Assembly (NCBI GenBank): GCA_023014485.1
Contig: JAJOZX010005613.1
Span: forward strand, 56,001-120,000
DNA length: 64,000 bases
Direction: 5' to 3'
Origin: Bathynomus jamesi
Lineage: Eukaryota; Arthropoda; Malacostraca; Isopoda; Cirolanidae
Shown: positions 10,440-20,913 of the stretch, one piece after another
Layout: the number at the start of each line of letters is the position of its first letter
Position numbering within the stretch: the stretch's first letter is position 1
Made by a program: the position numbers and the translations under genes
Notes under the pieces: model-generated
The model's database searches: none
Told to the model about the DNA's origin: nothing
Seen by the model: the letters and a program-made list of their open reading frames with translations, nothing else

Positions 10440-10720
10440 ACTTGTTTTTATGCAGAAAGGAGGTGCCAAGGGCGAATGCTCGCGAAAACACCCCTCCATA
10501 TAGAAACAGAAGGAGCCAGAAACACAAAATGTCACTCTTAAATTTTTTTTGAATTTTAAAAAGATTGTATAGGGTGTAAAATGCATGTATGTGTCGTGAG
10601 GAATAGAGGGAGAACGGTGTGTTTGAGAGCATGCTGGACTGCTCACAGGGTAGATGAGACACAGAAAAAGATCAGCTAAGGAGGACAGTGACAGGAGAAA
10701 CATTTCTGACATTTTATTCA
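10440..10720 (-). mobile_element. LINE 3'-end fragment (3' UTR)
   Basis: The minus-strand 3' terminus, around ATTCGCCCTTGG and CCTTTCTGCAT (10441-10480), also occurs at 12935-12965 and 53072-53100, each time followed by an A-rich end. The inner part, 10570-10720, matches 20700-20850, sharing GAGAGCATGCTG and CTCACAGGGTAGATGAGAC. It is a 5'-truncated copy. No coding part is kept. Confidence 0.65.
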
Positions 10721-10936
10721 GCATTTATTTGAAATGGATGAAATCAGGTGACAAAATAAAGTTGAATTAGTTCTGGATGTTGATGAAATTTCGTCAATTT
10801 GTAGAAAACTCAGATAGAAAGTTGAATTTCAGCTCGTAAACAACAATATTCAATTATTCAACTTTAATTTTCACTTCTATTTTGTTATTATCTTAGCGAA
10901 ATAAACAAGATATTCAATAATCTACAATAATCTATA

Positions 10937-11327
10937 CAGGGTGTCCTAGAAGTCTGGACTCAATGAAAATAGACATTATATTTTTAAAGTGAAACAAACA
11001 CATTTCTAATGACAGTTTTACATATTTCAGGAAAGAAAGTATCCTGATGGCTCAGTATACCAATCAAGAGAAGGTGGAACTGGTATTGCTACATGTTTCC
11101 GGAAAAGTCAGAGGGAACCATATTCGTGAAATAACTGACATGCCTCCTTCTGGCTTTTTCCGGAAATATGCACCAATACCAGTTCCACCTTCTCTTGATT
11201 GGTATACTGATCCCTCAGGCTATTTTCTTTCCTGAAATATGTAAAACTGACACTAGAAATGTGTTTATTTCACTTTAAAAATATAATGTCTATTTTCCCT
11301 ATGAGTCCAGACTTCTGGCACACCCTG
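10937..11327 (+). mobile_element. Mariner foldback derivative
   Basis: Starts CAGGGTGTCC and ends GGCACACCCTG, flanked by TA at 10935-10936 and 11328-11329. The whole 391 bp folds on itself. The arms of about 170 bp include the terminal repeat and the first codons of a transposase (MAQYTNQEKVELVLL, from 11047), which reappear inverted at about 11172-11210. One terminus has been replaced by an inverted copy of the other. Confidence 0.8.
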
Positions 11328-11329
11328 TA

Positions 11330-12272
11330 GTTTTATTCGAAATAAGAATTATGACTGAATTTGAACTGCGAAATACTATTATAATAATACACATAGTTAA
11401 AAAACGATGGCTACATGACCTAGGTACACCATATATCGATATTTCTTTAATGCAGTAATCATTACTACAGCTGTTTCGTTAATCATTTTATCCTATATAC
11501 TAGTATGTTATGATTTGCCTGTTTCATAAAAAAGTCTGGCATAGCTTATCGTGGGCCTACTTTATTTGCACATAGTTCTTATCCGTTCATACGTAAAGAT
11601 TCGGTAGAATATTAGGGTTCTTATCCAACTCGTATAAGCCTATTGCAAAGCACAGTTTGAAGGAACCATATATTTATCACCGACAGACCCAGACCAACTT
11701 CATACTACATCAAATTAGACTAGGCCTTGTTTTATTCCTCTTGTCCTGCGCTAACCCAGTTCCACATAACGCACTAGCCAACCCACGTTAAAGGCCTTAT
11801 TTTTCCAAGTTTATGTTTTGAATAAGGGCAAATTAATTTAATTGTGGGTTTATATCTTAATCTTACATAAATTACTTTCATGAGTATTCATTTGTATGAC
11901 AATCATGACGTATAAACTTGATGTGGTAAAAAGGATCCTCTGAAAAATATATTTGATTACTTTTGGAAATTACATCAGATTAAGACATCTGTTAAAATAT
12001 GTTAAAGCTGTTAATATGTTACAAATTTTTATCTTGAAGTTACTGGAGATAAACTATCTTAGAAATCTAAACTGATCTTGTAATTACAATAGGACACATT
12101 GGCAGGAACTTAGACCAACTGCCTTAAAACACATTTTACGCCATATTGGGTACAGGACAGACCACTGACCTTTATTAATTATGACCTACTCTATTCGTAT
12201 TCTGCCTAGCCTACTTCAGACCTACTTACAATGATACAAGGCTTGACAGAGAGAAGGTTATGTGTGGCTAAT
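11330..12272. other. No gene seen
   Basis: Unassigned AT-rich DNA with no repeat recognised. Confidence 0.5.
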
Positions 12273-12274
12273 GT

Positions 12275-12520
12275 CGTAACACAGCTTCCGTCAATCAGCG
12301 AAATTAAGCGACATTGGGTCTGGGTATTATTTGGATGGGAGACCGTCCTCTGCGTTCAGATTATGTAGCGACCCGTGGACCAGGCCGTAGTTCAGATCTC
12401 ACGTAAAGCTGTAGGTCGTATGACCTTCGATGTTGCGAAGGATGTTAAACAACCCCTAAACGACCTTCATAAAGTCCTAGCCCAGACTCAATCCCGTGAC
12501 CTCCCGATCAGCAGTCCAGC
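12275..12520 (+). mobile_element. 5S-rRNA-headed SINE, copy 1
   Basis: The head (about 12275-12360) matches the internal promoter part of 5S rRNA: GAAATTAAGCGACATTGGG (box A area) and TTGGATGGGAGACCG (box C area). The 5S match then stops and the sequence continues into GTAGTTCAGATCTCACG and CTGTAGGTC, which resemble the body of the tRNA-headed SINE at 46235-46400. It is followed by (CA)n and (AAT)n. Confidence 0.75.
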
Positions 12521-12524
12521 GTTT

Positions 12525-12528
<4 letters not shown>

Positions 12529-12566
<38 letters not shown>

Positions 12567-12608
12567 TACCATATAGTATATCTTCCATTACAACAAATAA
12601 TAATAATG

Positions 12609-12643
<35 letters not shown>

Positions 12644-12934
12644 TCTTTCCATCTCAGCAAAGCAACTCTCACTAATGTTCAAAATAAGATAAATAAATAC
12701 AATTCTGGGGATTTTTCAAAGCAAATATTTCTCCAAAATAATAATAATAATAAAAAAAAATTATTTATAACTTGAGTGACTCTAATCACCTCTGTCTCTC
12801 TCTTCTCCCTAAAATACCTTCCTTTTTTATATGAAAACGTTTGTATACATATTTAAATAGAGTTTAAATGACGCTGATGGTAATGGGTTAAAAAAAAAAA
12901 AAATACATACATAATAAATATATATTTTTTTAAT
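12529..12934. repeat. (CA)n, (AAT)n and A/T-rich tracts
   Basis: (CA)n at 12529-12564, (AAT)n at about 12596-12643, a smaller AAT tract near 12737-12752, and an A-run near 12890-12902. No gene. Confidence 0.85.
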
Positions 12935-13223
12935 GCAGGAAGGTGGGGCCAAGGGCGAACCCGTTAAAATGTCTCCCCTCCCCCCCCCCCATAGAGGAAG
13001 AAGAGAGCCAAAATTAAGGTTTAAGGTTTTCGAGATGCCTGGATACCCTGGGTTTCAAAGATTGATGGTCATAGACAGGGGGGAAAGATGGATTGAGGAA
13101 GAGTGTTCCAGAGTTGACCGGTTCAGTAGGTGAAAGATTGAAAATACTAATTAACCCTTGCGTTAGAGAGTTGAATAGAAAAGGGATGAGAATGTGTCGA
13201 AAGTCTGGTACTGCGTTCTTTCC

Positions 13224-14560
13224 TTAAAGGAGGAGGCGTGCAGTTAGAGAATTCAGAAGAGCAATGTCCGATATAATAGCGATAGTAAAGAGGGAATGAG
13301 GCAACATTGCATCGAAGAGAGATGGATTGAAGACAGTCAGTAAGAGGAGGGGAAGTGATAGACGAAAAACCTTTGATTCCACCCATTCAAGTACGGCTGT
13401 GTGGGTTGAGCCACCGCACACGTGAGAAGCGTACTCCATACAGGGGCGGACAAGACCCCTGTACAGAGAGAGCAACTGAGTGGGGATGAAGAAACTGCGG
13501 AGCCGGTACAGCACACCTAACCTCTTAGAAGTTGTTTTAGAAAGAGAGTATATTTGATCTTTCCAGGAAAGATCACGAGAAGAGGAAACGCCAAGAATGT
13601 TAAGAGAAGAGGAAGGATTGAGTCGTGTATTGTTGAAGGTAAGGAGATGTGTGTGGAAGACTGTGACGAGTAGACAGATGAAGGAACTGAGTTCTTGAAG
13701 CATTGAGAGGCACAAGGTTTTCCGTGCTCCGGTTACAGATGGCAGAAATATCAGAGGTCAGGTGCTACATAGCCGTTCTATGCGAATCATGGAGTTACTG
13801 TTGAGAAGGACGCTTTGGGAAGCGGGTGGAGAAGTGAAGAGTGGAATCATCAGCATAGGAGTGGATAAGACACGAAATGCGGCTAAATAGATCATTGACA
13901 GATAAAAGAAAAAGAGTAGGTGACAGATCAGAGCCCTGAGTTAAACACTATTAATAGCTTCAGGAAAAGAACAGTGGCCATCTACAACGACAGCTATTGA
14001 TCGGCCAGAAAGGAAATTCGAAATGAAAACACAGATAGAAGGAGGGTAGTTTGGAAATTAAGGATTTGTGCCAGACTCTATCAAAAGCTTTTCATATGTC
14101 TAGCTCAAAGGCATATGTTTCACCTTCCCGAAAGGAGGATGACCAAGAGTCAGAGAGATATGCAAGAAGATCGCCAGTAGAGCGTCCCTTTCGGAACTCA
14201 TACTGACGATCTGAAAGAAGATTGTGGGAAGAAGGTTGTGTAAGAATTTTCCTATTGAGGTTAGATTCAAGAATTTTAGAAAGATAAGAAAGCAAAGCAA
14301 ATGGACGATAGCTGGAGGGTTGAGAGTGGTCACCCTGCTTTGGGACATGCTGAATGAAAGCGAACTTCCAGCATGAAGGAAAAGTACCAGATGAAAGACA
14401 AAGACGAAAGGGTTTGCCTAGGCAGGGTGTCAGCATAGAATCATGGTTCTTGAAAACAACAGGAGGGACACTATCAGTACCGTACGCCTTCCTAGAATTG
14501 AGCCCAGAGAGGGCAGAATAAACATCTTTGGAAGAAATTCTAATTTCAGACACAATTAAG
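13224..14560 (-). pseudogene. LINE reverse transcriptase, decayed
   Basis: The RT is readable in pieces. 14092-14553 gives LSGLNSRKAYGTDSVPPVVFKNH (RT-0/1), a YRPFALLSYLSKILE motif and RKGRSTGDLLAYL. The palm continues in other frames, with YADDST near 13846-13870. 13224-13715 gives NILGV, the thumb motif LYRGLVRPCMEYASHVCGG and a C-terminal tail. At least four frameshifts separate the blocks, and the SKAFD region is displaced at about 14090. The wording of the thumb region resembles LINE proteins I associate with crabs and shrimps, which is part of the basis for the organism guess. Not functional. Confidence 0.78.
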
Positions 14561-15098
14561 TCAGAGGGAGGAGGAGATGGAGGAACAGCACCGGAGTCGT
14601 CCAGGGTTGAGGTGGAGGCGAAAATTTGAATGAAGAGTTAACTTTATCGGGAGAAGAGACGGCAACTGATCCGTCAGAATAGAAACGAGGAGGGAAAGAA
14701 GAAACGGTAAAGTTGCTGGAGACGTTCTTGCTAGATGCCAGAAAGAACGAGAATTAGAATTGGATAGGTTTCACACTTTTGTCTGATGAACGAATTTTTG
14801 GCGAGTCGAAGAACAGATTTTGCACGATTCTGGGCAAAAATATAAGCTAAATGATGATCAGGAGTTGGATGGCGATGGTAACTTCTGAAAGCTTCTTTTC
14901 TGTTGCGGATAACATTAGAACAAGCAAAGTTAAACCAAGGTAGTAGTAGGAATAGAAAATGTAATGTACGCCTACATACCCGAGAGAATCACCTCCGTAA
15001 TGCGCTCAGCGCACCCGGAGGGGCCCCTGCCACGGAAACCGAAATCATTCCATGGGAAATCAAAGAAATACTGCCTAAAGGCCTCCTAATCAGCGGCA

Positions 15099-15815
15099 TC
15101 AAAATCCAAAGGCATTTCCTCTTTGGAAGATCCAAAGGCCGAACTGGAGCGATAAGACAGGAAACAGATATAAGATTATGGTCAGAGGAGCCCGACGGAG
15201 AAAAAAGTTTGACAGAGTAAGAAGAAGGATGAGTGGTGAGAAATAAATCCAGAATGTTAGGCCTATCTCCAAGGCGATCGGGATACGAGTAGGGTGCTGT
15301 ACAATCACAATGTGCTCTAGGTCATTCAGGATAGAGAAGTAAGCTAGTTCACTAGGGATGTCAGTGAAATGGAAGGAAAGCCAAAGGTGGTGGTGAACAT
15401 TAAAATCTAAAATGGAGATATCAACAAAAGGAGTGTGGGATAGAATGTATTCCACTTTGAAAGTGAGATAGCCAGAGAGTTTTGGATAGCCAGTAGAATT
15501 AGGAGAAAGGTAGACAGCGCAGATGTATTTAGTTTGAGATTGGCATGTAAGCCGTAGCCAGAGAGTATAGAATTTGAAGGATTCAAGTTTGGGAATAAGA
15601 GAGCAAGTTAGGTCGTTGCCTACATATACACACCATCCACCTTTGGAATAAAAATGAGTATAGAGAAAAAGAAGGGGGAGACAAAAAAGGGGTTGCTGTC
15701 AGTCGTCCCAGACACTGAGTTTCAGTGAGGAAGAGAAGGTGAGTTTAGAGGAAGAGAGGTGGTGTTCGACAGATTGAAAATTTGAGGGAAGGCCATGAAT
15801 ATTGCAGAAATTAAT
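15099..15815 (-). pseudogene. LINE AP-endonuclease domain, decayed
   Basis: The longest open piece is 15099-15455. It holds SILDFNVHHHLW, a variant of the GDFN catalytic motif with the Gly replaced, and a QHPTRIP motif. The N-terminal half (15455-15815) is readable in a shifted frame, ending at KLSVWDD where LTET would be expected. This domain nicks the target DNA in related elements. It is non-functional here because of frameshifts and substitutions. Confidence 0.7.
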
Positions 15816-16231
15816 TGAAAAGTGATTCAGGCAGAGTCCCAAAACATCTTGAATGGGCAGCAGCAGAACCAGCCCCGCTGCGCGGGTCTGCGATGCGCAG
15901 CGGGGGAGCCAGAAGTGGGTTCATTTATGATCTTTATTTGAATAACCTTTATTAATAATAAAATAAATACAGTAGTCTTTTTACACTTTACAATGACATG
16001 AATAATTGTGAAGCTCGACCATTTTTTTTTTTTTTATTTAATTTGGCCCTTAAGCTTTAGGCTTTACTGGGCTCTTATTAAAAATAAGCAGCTAGTTGTT
16101 ATAAATTAATAATAATAAATAAATAAATAAGTAAATAAGTATTATTAATAGTTAAAACCTGTATTTCAATCTTAAACAATATTAATGGACAATATTAAAC
16201 ATTATTAGTGGACATTAATCCAAGATTTTTG

Positions 16232-16745
16232 TTAGTATCCCATTATTAATCGGGATTTCAACTTGGTTTTAAACAAATTTACATTCGCACTATTTTTTAT
16301 ATCGGCATGCAAGTCATTCCATAGTTTCAATCCAATGAAAATGGGTAGTTTTTGAGATGAAGACAATCTAAATTGAGGTATAACAAGCTTTGCTCTATTT
16401 CTGGTCTGATACGAGTGGATTTCTTGATGAGTTACAAAATATCTATTTACCCATTGCAAATTAATGATTTTGCTCTTACACTTGTAAATAAAATAAAATT
16501 GCCAGTTTGGTTATATCGTTGAGCTTTAGTAGGTTTAGCTCTTTAAATAATGCACTAGAGTGATCAAGGAAATCAACATCAGATAATAACCTTATTGCTC
16601 GTTTTTGGATGACAACGATACCATTTAATGCGTTGTTAGCGGAGTTTCCCCAAACAAGGGTGCAGTATGTTATATAAGGAAGAACAAGAGTATGATAAAG
16701 AGTCAATAAAACTTGTTTTGGGACTACATTTCTAAGTTTAAACAT
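16232..16745 (-). pseudogene. LINE C-terminal region (two pieces)
   Basis: The piece 16476-16745 reads LTLYHTLVLPYITYCTLVWG, the conserved thumb region after the palm. The piece 16232-16459 reads HSYQTRNRAKLVIPQFRL and then IFIGLKLWNDLHADIK, the usual C-terminal tail of CR1/jockey-like proteins, ending with a stop at 16232. A frameshift near 16470 separates the pieces, and an in-frame interruption near 16746-16800 separates them from the palm. Confidence 0.75.
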
Positions 16746-16799
16746 TATAGCAACGCTCCTTGAAATCTTTTTCGCGATATAATTTACATGATCACTCCA

Positions 16800-17789
16800 T
16801 TACAAATTCTTATCTAGCATTACACCAAGAAATTTTGTTACAGTACACTCCTTTATGGCGATTTCATTAACATTAAGTTCAAGATATACATTTCTTTTAT
16901 TAGTAAAAATCATGAAATTTGTTTTACTGGTATTTAGGAAGAGTTTATTGGTGGTCAACCATTTCATTACACTGATGAATTCTGAATGAAATATATTCTT
17001 AGCTGTATTAACATCTTTGCAAGAAAAAGAGAGAGTTGTATCATCTGCAAACATTATGAAGTTCAGTATATCAGATGAACGTGGAAGGTCATTTATATAT
17101 AATAAAAATAACAGTGGACCCAGAACTGAGCCCTGTGGCACACCATGTTTGACAAGCGCTTTAGTGGAGCAAACCTTATTTACTGATACAAAATTATATC
17201 TATTGGACAAATAACTTTTAAACCAATCACTGATTGCTCCTCTAAAGCCGTAACAATACAATTTATTAAGTAGAATATTATGGTCTATTACATCAAACGC
17301 CTTACTCAAATCCATAAATATTGATATCATTATGTCTTTGTTCTCCTTAGCTGTATTTACATTTTCCATAAGATTTAAAATAGCCATTTCCGTTGTTCTA
17401 TTATTACGGAAGCCATATTGATTTGGAGATAATAAATTGTAGGATTCTAAATATCGCTGCATTCTACTTTTTACAATTTTTTCGAAAACTTTGCTGAACA
17501 CAGATAATGAACACACCGGCCTGTAATTTGTTGCTAGTGTAGGATCACCCCCTTTAAAAAGGGGTGTTATACAACCAGGTTTTAGCATTGATGGGAATAT
17601 TCCTTTGAAAATATTTTGATTGATAATTTTAGCCAAAGTTACAGATATCTTATCTTTAACAAGTTTCAATATAGGTACAGGAATGTTATGAATGTTATTT
17701 TTTGTATTTTTTAATTTACCAATAATATTCTGGACCTCAGTAGAGGTAGCAGGAACAAAAGAAAATGAATTTAGTGGGCTGGGTGGCAC
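16800..17789 (-). CDS. LINE reverse transcriptase palm/fingers (329 residues)
   Basis: An uninterrupted RT core. Motifs in order: IPVPILKLV (RT-0), ITPLFKGGD, NYRPVCSLSVFSKVFEKI, NQYGFR, MDLSKAFDVIDH (first catalytic Asp), HGVPQGSVLGPLLFLLYIND, FADDTTLS (catalytic Asp pair, codons at 17040-17051) and TKFLGVMLD. It acts in copying element RNA at the target site. The chosen ATG is only the first Met in the open frame; the linker continues upstream. The downstream thumb is out of frame, so the element as a whole is probably dead although this core is intact. Confidence 0.85.
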   Translation of the reverse strand: MPPSPLNSFSFVPATSTEVQNIIGKLKNTKNNIHNIPVPILKLVKDKISVTLAKIINQNIFKGIFPSMLKPGCITPLFKGGDPTLATNYRPVCSLSVFSKVFEKIVKSRMQRYLESYNLLSPNQYGFRNNRTTEMAILNLMENVNTAKENKDIMISIFMDLSKAFDVIDHNILLNKLYCYGFRGAISDWFKSYLSNRYNFVSVNKVCSTKALVKHGVPQGSVLGPLLFLLYINDLPRSSDILNFIMFADDTTLSFSCKDVNTAKNIFHSEFISVMKWLTTNKLFLNTSKTNFMIFTNKRNVYLELNVNEIAIKECTVTKFLGVMLDKNL

Positions 17790-18081
17790 ATATTCTAGAG
17801 GTGAGTGATCATTATTATTAATTGTTAGCGAAGCTTATCCGCTATTGAAGTAAAATGTGCATTTAAAGAGTCTGCAATAGCAGTATCATCAGTGATTTCT
17901 TTATTATCAACATTTAATTTCTCTATTGAATTTTTCTTAATTCGTTTTCCGAGAAGATTGTTTATGGTTGTCCAAGTGTTTTTCGTGTCTCCTTTATGTT
18001 TGGAAAATTGATTGTTATAATAGTTATATTTTGCAATTTTGATTATTTTAGTTAATTTGTTTCTGTACTGAGTATATTGTA

Positions 18082-19300
18082 CAGGGTGTACATAAAGTCA
18101 GGATCTATTTTTGTGAAGCACTTGGAAATTATATGGAATTCAATCATAAAATGATAAAGTGGTAACATTTATTAAATAATTAAGAGTAGGATTCGACGTG
18201 ACGCCCATCAGTATCCCTGCACAACTCAAATCGTTCCGCAGCATTTCTAAACACATTCTGGAGCATTTGCGGGGTTATGTTATCTGCAGCAGTTCGTATA
18301 CGTGTACGTAAGTTTTCAAGACTCGTAATCTTCGTCTGATAGACGTGCGATTTGATAAAGCCCCATGCAAAGAAATCTAAAGGGGTTAAATCTGGTGATC
18401 TCGCTGGCCAAGGTCTGTTGCTTCCGCGTCCGATCCAGTGATTTGGAAAACGTCCATTTAGATAATCCTGAACAATTTTGGCATAGTGACAAGGAGCACC
18501 ATCATGTTGATAGACGACGGTACTAACAACCCTATCCCCAATCAGCTGAGGTTCAAGGAATTGCTGCAACATGTCCAGATAAATAAGCCCCGTAACTGTA
18601 GCTTCAGCAAAGAAAAAAGGACCATAAACCTTAGATTTTGTTAAACCCATCCAGACATTAACTTTAGGTGAGTCTCTTTCCCAATTTTGGACGAAATCAT
18701 TCGGTCTTTCATCTGCCCAAATTCGACAGTTATGGCGATTTACTTTTCCACACGTATGGAAAGTTGCTTCATCACTAAAGAGAATGTTGTCCATTAAATT
18801 ATCACTCCAGATTTGTTCTACGAGATCAGCACACACAGCACTTCGTCGAGGGAAATCTTCCTCATGTAAATCATGTAAAACCTGCAAATGATAGCTTTTC
18901 TTCTGCAAATTAACTTTCAGAATTTTGTGCACAGATGACGTCGGGAGGCCAAGTCTGTGTGATGCAGCACGAACGGACGTACGTGGCTCCTCAGTGATAA
19001 TTCCGCGTACTGCATTCACGGTAAGATCTGACATACACGGTCGTCCTGATCTTGCTTCATCATTTACAGATTCCGTTCGTTTAAATTTGTTCACCAATTT
19101 TCGTATTGTCTTGTCTATTGGCCCCGGCTTATGAAATCTCCTTCTAAACTTCTCTCTGATGGCATTGTATTTCTTTCCCTCGATTCGCCAAATTACTATT
19201 GCCACACGCTCTTCTGTATTCATTCTAAGGGCTTCTGAAAAGAAAAATAGAAAAAAATAATTATTTCACAAAAATAGATCCTGACTTTATGTACACCCTG
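18082..19300. mobile_element. Complete mariner (DD41D type), TA target duplication
   Basis: 1219 bp, starting CAGGGTGTACATAAAGTCAG and ending with its inverted copy, flanked by TA at 18080-18081 and 19301-19302. The terminal repeats run at least 30 bp with little mismatch, about AGGATCTATTTTTGTGA on the inner side. It sits in the linker of the minus-strand LINE. It encodes one intact transposase. Confidence 0.93.
18180..19223 (-). CDS. Mariner transposase, DD41D, intact 347 residues
   Basis: A cut-and-paste transposase that binds the terminal repeats and moves the element into TA sites. The N-terminal half carries two helix-turn-helix regions: residues about 5-50, and 82-102 (TSVRAASHRLGLPTSSVHKIL), with the AT-hook-like SGRP linker at 59-62. 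The catalytic acidic triad is visible: D151 in ILFSDEATF, D241 in YQHDGAPCHY and D283 in PDLTPLDFF. The D241-D283 spacing is 41 residues, hence DD41D, a spacing reported for rosa-type mariners. The length is usual for the family and there is no stop or frameshift from ATG to stop. The ATG starts 77 bp from the right end of the element. It is the only intact transposase in the window. The C-terminal half is closely similar to the fragment at 57229-57429. Confidence 0.92.
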   Translation of the reverse strand: MNTEERVAIVIWRIEGKKYNAIREKFRRRFHKPGPIDKTIRKLVNKFKRTESVNDEARSGRPCMSDLTVNAVRGIITEEPRTSVRAASHRLGLPTSSVHKILKVNLQKKSYHLQVLHDLHEEDFPRRSAVCADLVEQIWSDNLMDNILFSDEATFHTCGKVNRHNCRIWADERPNDFVQNWERDSPKVNVWMGLTKSKVYGPFFFAEATVTGLIYLDMLQQFLEPQLIGDRVVSTVVYQHDGAPCHYAKIVQDYLNGRFPNHWIGRGSNRPWPARSPDLTPLDFFAWGFIKSHVYQTKITSLENLRTRIRTAADNITPQMLQNVFRNAAERFELCRDTDGRHVESYS

Positions 19301-19309
19301 TATTTTAGG

Positions 19310-19480
19310 AATTTTGCTCTGCAATTGCAATTTGAATAATTCATCTCTGTTCTTTATTGAAGTGATAATTCCTGGAGTGATCCATGGATTTGCGACCCTT
19401 TTGGGCGAAACTGTTTTTCTCCTTAAAGGAAAGCAAATATTGAAAATATGGAATAAGGTGTCATAGAAGAACTGAAGCAT
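19310..19480 (-). pseudogene. LINE linker segment cut by the mariner insertion
   Basis: Reads RVANPWITPGIITSIKNRDELF, a standard motif between endonuclease and RT in CR1-like LINEs. The frame runs into the mariner end at 19300 and resumes at about 18078. Confidence 0.75.
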
Positions 19481-19527
19481 ATGATCTGGGTCATTTAAAG
19501 GTTCGTCACAGTCAAGTCGAGTATTTT

Positions 19528-20439
19528 CTACAGCCCCAATAAATTTTCTTTTGTTAACCTCTGAGAATATTCTGTAATCAATAGTTGTTTTGTCCGCAAC
19601 CTGAAAAATGTTATTGAATATAGCGTAAGTAGGAAAATGATCACTGATGTTAGTGTTATAATTCCAGAGTTTACGAGGGCATTGCTATTTACAAATATAT
19701 TATCAATCGTAGATTTTGTTATTCGATTGCCATAGCTGCAGACTCGAGTGGGTTTGGTAATAGAATGACTAAGATAGAAAGAATTCATTAAGTTTAAAAA
19801 TTTATGAGAGATTACTTCAGATTGCAAATTGATGTTGAAGTCTCCCGCAACTATGGCACTCGATTTATGGAAGTTGCATAACATGTTATCTAAGTGAATT
19901 AAAAAGCTATTGATATTAGTATTAGGTGGTCTATATATTGCATGGACAGAATATACATTACTTTTGTCTTTTATATTCACAATCAGGTTTTCATTGTCAC
20001 TATTACATAGAGAAAATACTTCGTTAGAGTCGTAAGTTTGATACACATACACAGAGATACCCCCACCAACCTGACCATCTCTTACAGTATGATAAGCAAC
20101 GTAATTACCTATATTATATAGGTTTTTAATACTACTATTTAACCAAGTTTCCGTGAGAATTATAACACTAAATTTGACCGTAGAAGTTTTCAAGAGGGCC
20201 AATAAGTAGTTATAGTTCCTAGTTAAGCTTCGAATGTTTAGATTTAGCACTGAAAGATTTTTATAAATATCTTTTTGTAATACAAAGGCATTAAACTCGT
20301 CTATCGATGAGACCATGCAATTTCTTATACCAGATTCCTGATCTAGATTCTCTAAACTGGATACAGAATTGTTTGGTAATGAATTGAAATGATTAATATC
20401 GGCACCTATAATATGAAAGTCTTTATCGATGAAAGCCAT
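19528..20439 (-). CDS. LINE AP-type endonuclease, near-complete
   Basis: 303 residues. Motifs in order: SVLNLNIRSLTRNYNYL (N-terminal Asn motif), VIILTETWLN (catalytic Glu), GGGISVYV, HAIYRPPN, VAGDFNINL (catalytic Asp-Asn) and STIDNIFVN. The closing S-D-H motif is not in this frame; a frameshift near 19640 changes the end to a hydrophobic run. It would nick target DNA to prime reverse transcription. The ATG used is the first Met in the frame. A short acidic leader precedes the domain. Confidence 0.82.
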   Translation of the reverse strand: MAFIDKDFHIIGADINHFNSLPNNSVSSLENLDQESGIRNCMVSSIDEFNAFVLQKDIYKNLSVLNLNIRSLTRNYNYLLALLKTSTVKFSVIILTETWLNSSIKNLYNIGNYVAYHTVRDGQVGGGISVYVYQTYDSNEVFSLCNSDNENLIVNIKDKSNVYSVHAIYRPPNTNINSFLIHLDNMLCNFHKSSAIVAGDFNINLQSEVISHKFLNLMNSFYLSHSITKPTRVCSYGNRITKSTIDNIFVNSNALVNSGIITLTSVIIFLLTLYSITFFRLRTKQLLITEYSQRLTKENLLGL

Positions 20440-20689
20440 TTAACAGTAGTTCTCACACAATTTCACTAGATATAGAATACTGGAATAAGGGGTTACCTCC
20501 CAGTTGAGCCGAGAATGGGAAAGTCGACTGTTGAGATTGTATGCGGAGTTATTCGCAGGCCTCCTGTGAGCCGACTGTCGGCTGGCGTTTTCTTAGTTCT
20601 CATAGCTTCGAATGCTTTTTCACTAACAAGGTGAACTCCTCAGGGGACTCCAAGGCTATTGAAATCGATGCCATTTTGTTGATTTTTTA

Positions 20690-20855
20690 ATTTTTATAAA
20701 AATTGTGTAGTATGTAAGATGTATGTATGTGCAGTGGGGAATAGTGAGGCAAGCATGTGTTTGAGAGCATGCTGAACTGCTCACAGGGTAGATGAGACAC
20801 GAAAAAAGATCAGCTAAGGAGGATAGCGATAGGAGAAACGGAAGTTCCGGCACTC
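20690..20855 (-). repeat. Dispersed repeat shared with 10570-10720 (LINE 3' UTR)
   Basis: Shares GAGAGCATGCTG, GCTCACAGGGTAGATGAGAC and AAGATCAGCTAAGGAGGA with the right part of 10440-10720. It is a 5'-truncated fragment in the same orientation. Confidence 0.65.
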
Positions 20856-20913
20856 CCTGTCTCCTGCCTAACGTCCCCCCAACGTCCCCAACCCATGTCT
20901 ATAATTATATATA

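Larger units (their letters stand above)
12935..15850 (-). mobile_element. Decayed LINE (endonuclease + RT), minus strand
   Basis: Read from 15850 leftwards: an AP-endonuclease start (INFCNIHGLPSNFQSVEHH near 15810), its DFNVHHHLW motif near 15400, a linker, the RT, a C-terminal region, and a 3' end at about 12935 (CCACCTTCCTGCAT then A-rich). The domain order is that of jockey/CR1-type elements. A GC-rich palindromic patch at 15875-15905 may mark the 5' side. Confidence 0.8.
15950..20600 (-). mobile_element. Second LINE (endonuclease + RT), minus strand, split by a mariner
   Basis: From about 20600 leftwards: a 5' leader, endonuclease (19528-20439), linker (about 19310-19480), an inserted mariner (18082-19300), the remaining linker, RT (16800-17789), C-terminal region (16232-16745) and an AT-rich 3' end near 15950-16140. 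Removing the mariner with one TA joins the linker SKIPKI on the right to the YRNKLTKIIKIAKYNYYNN stretch on the left. The element is younger and much better preserved than the LINE to its left. Confidence 0.85.

Noticed and set aside
12275..12360. Possible functional 5S rRNA gene
   Set aside because: Only the promoter-containing part matches. The 3' third of 5S rRNA is missing and a SINE body follows, in both copies.
14903..15220. 105-codon plus-strand frame
   Set aside because: It overlaps the linker and endonuclease region of the minus-strand LINE, which explains the open stretch better.
16230..20440. Plus-strand frames such as 17017-17214 and 18925-19134
   Set aside because: They lie antisense to well-supported minus-strand LINE and mariner frames and have no motifs.
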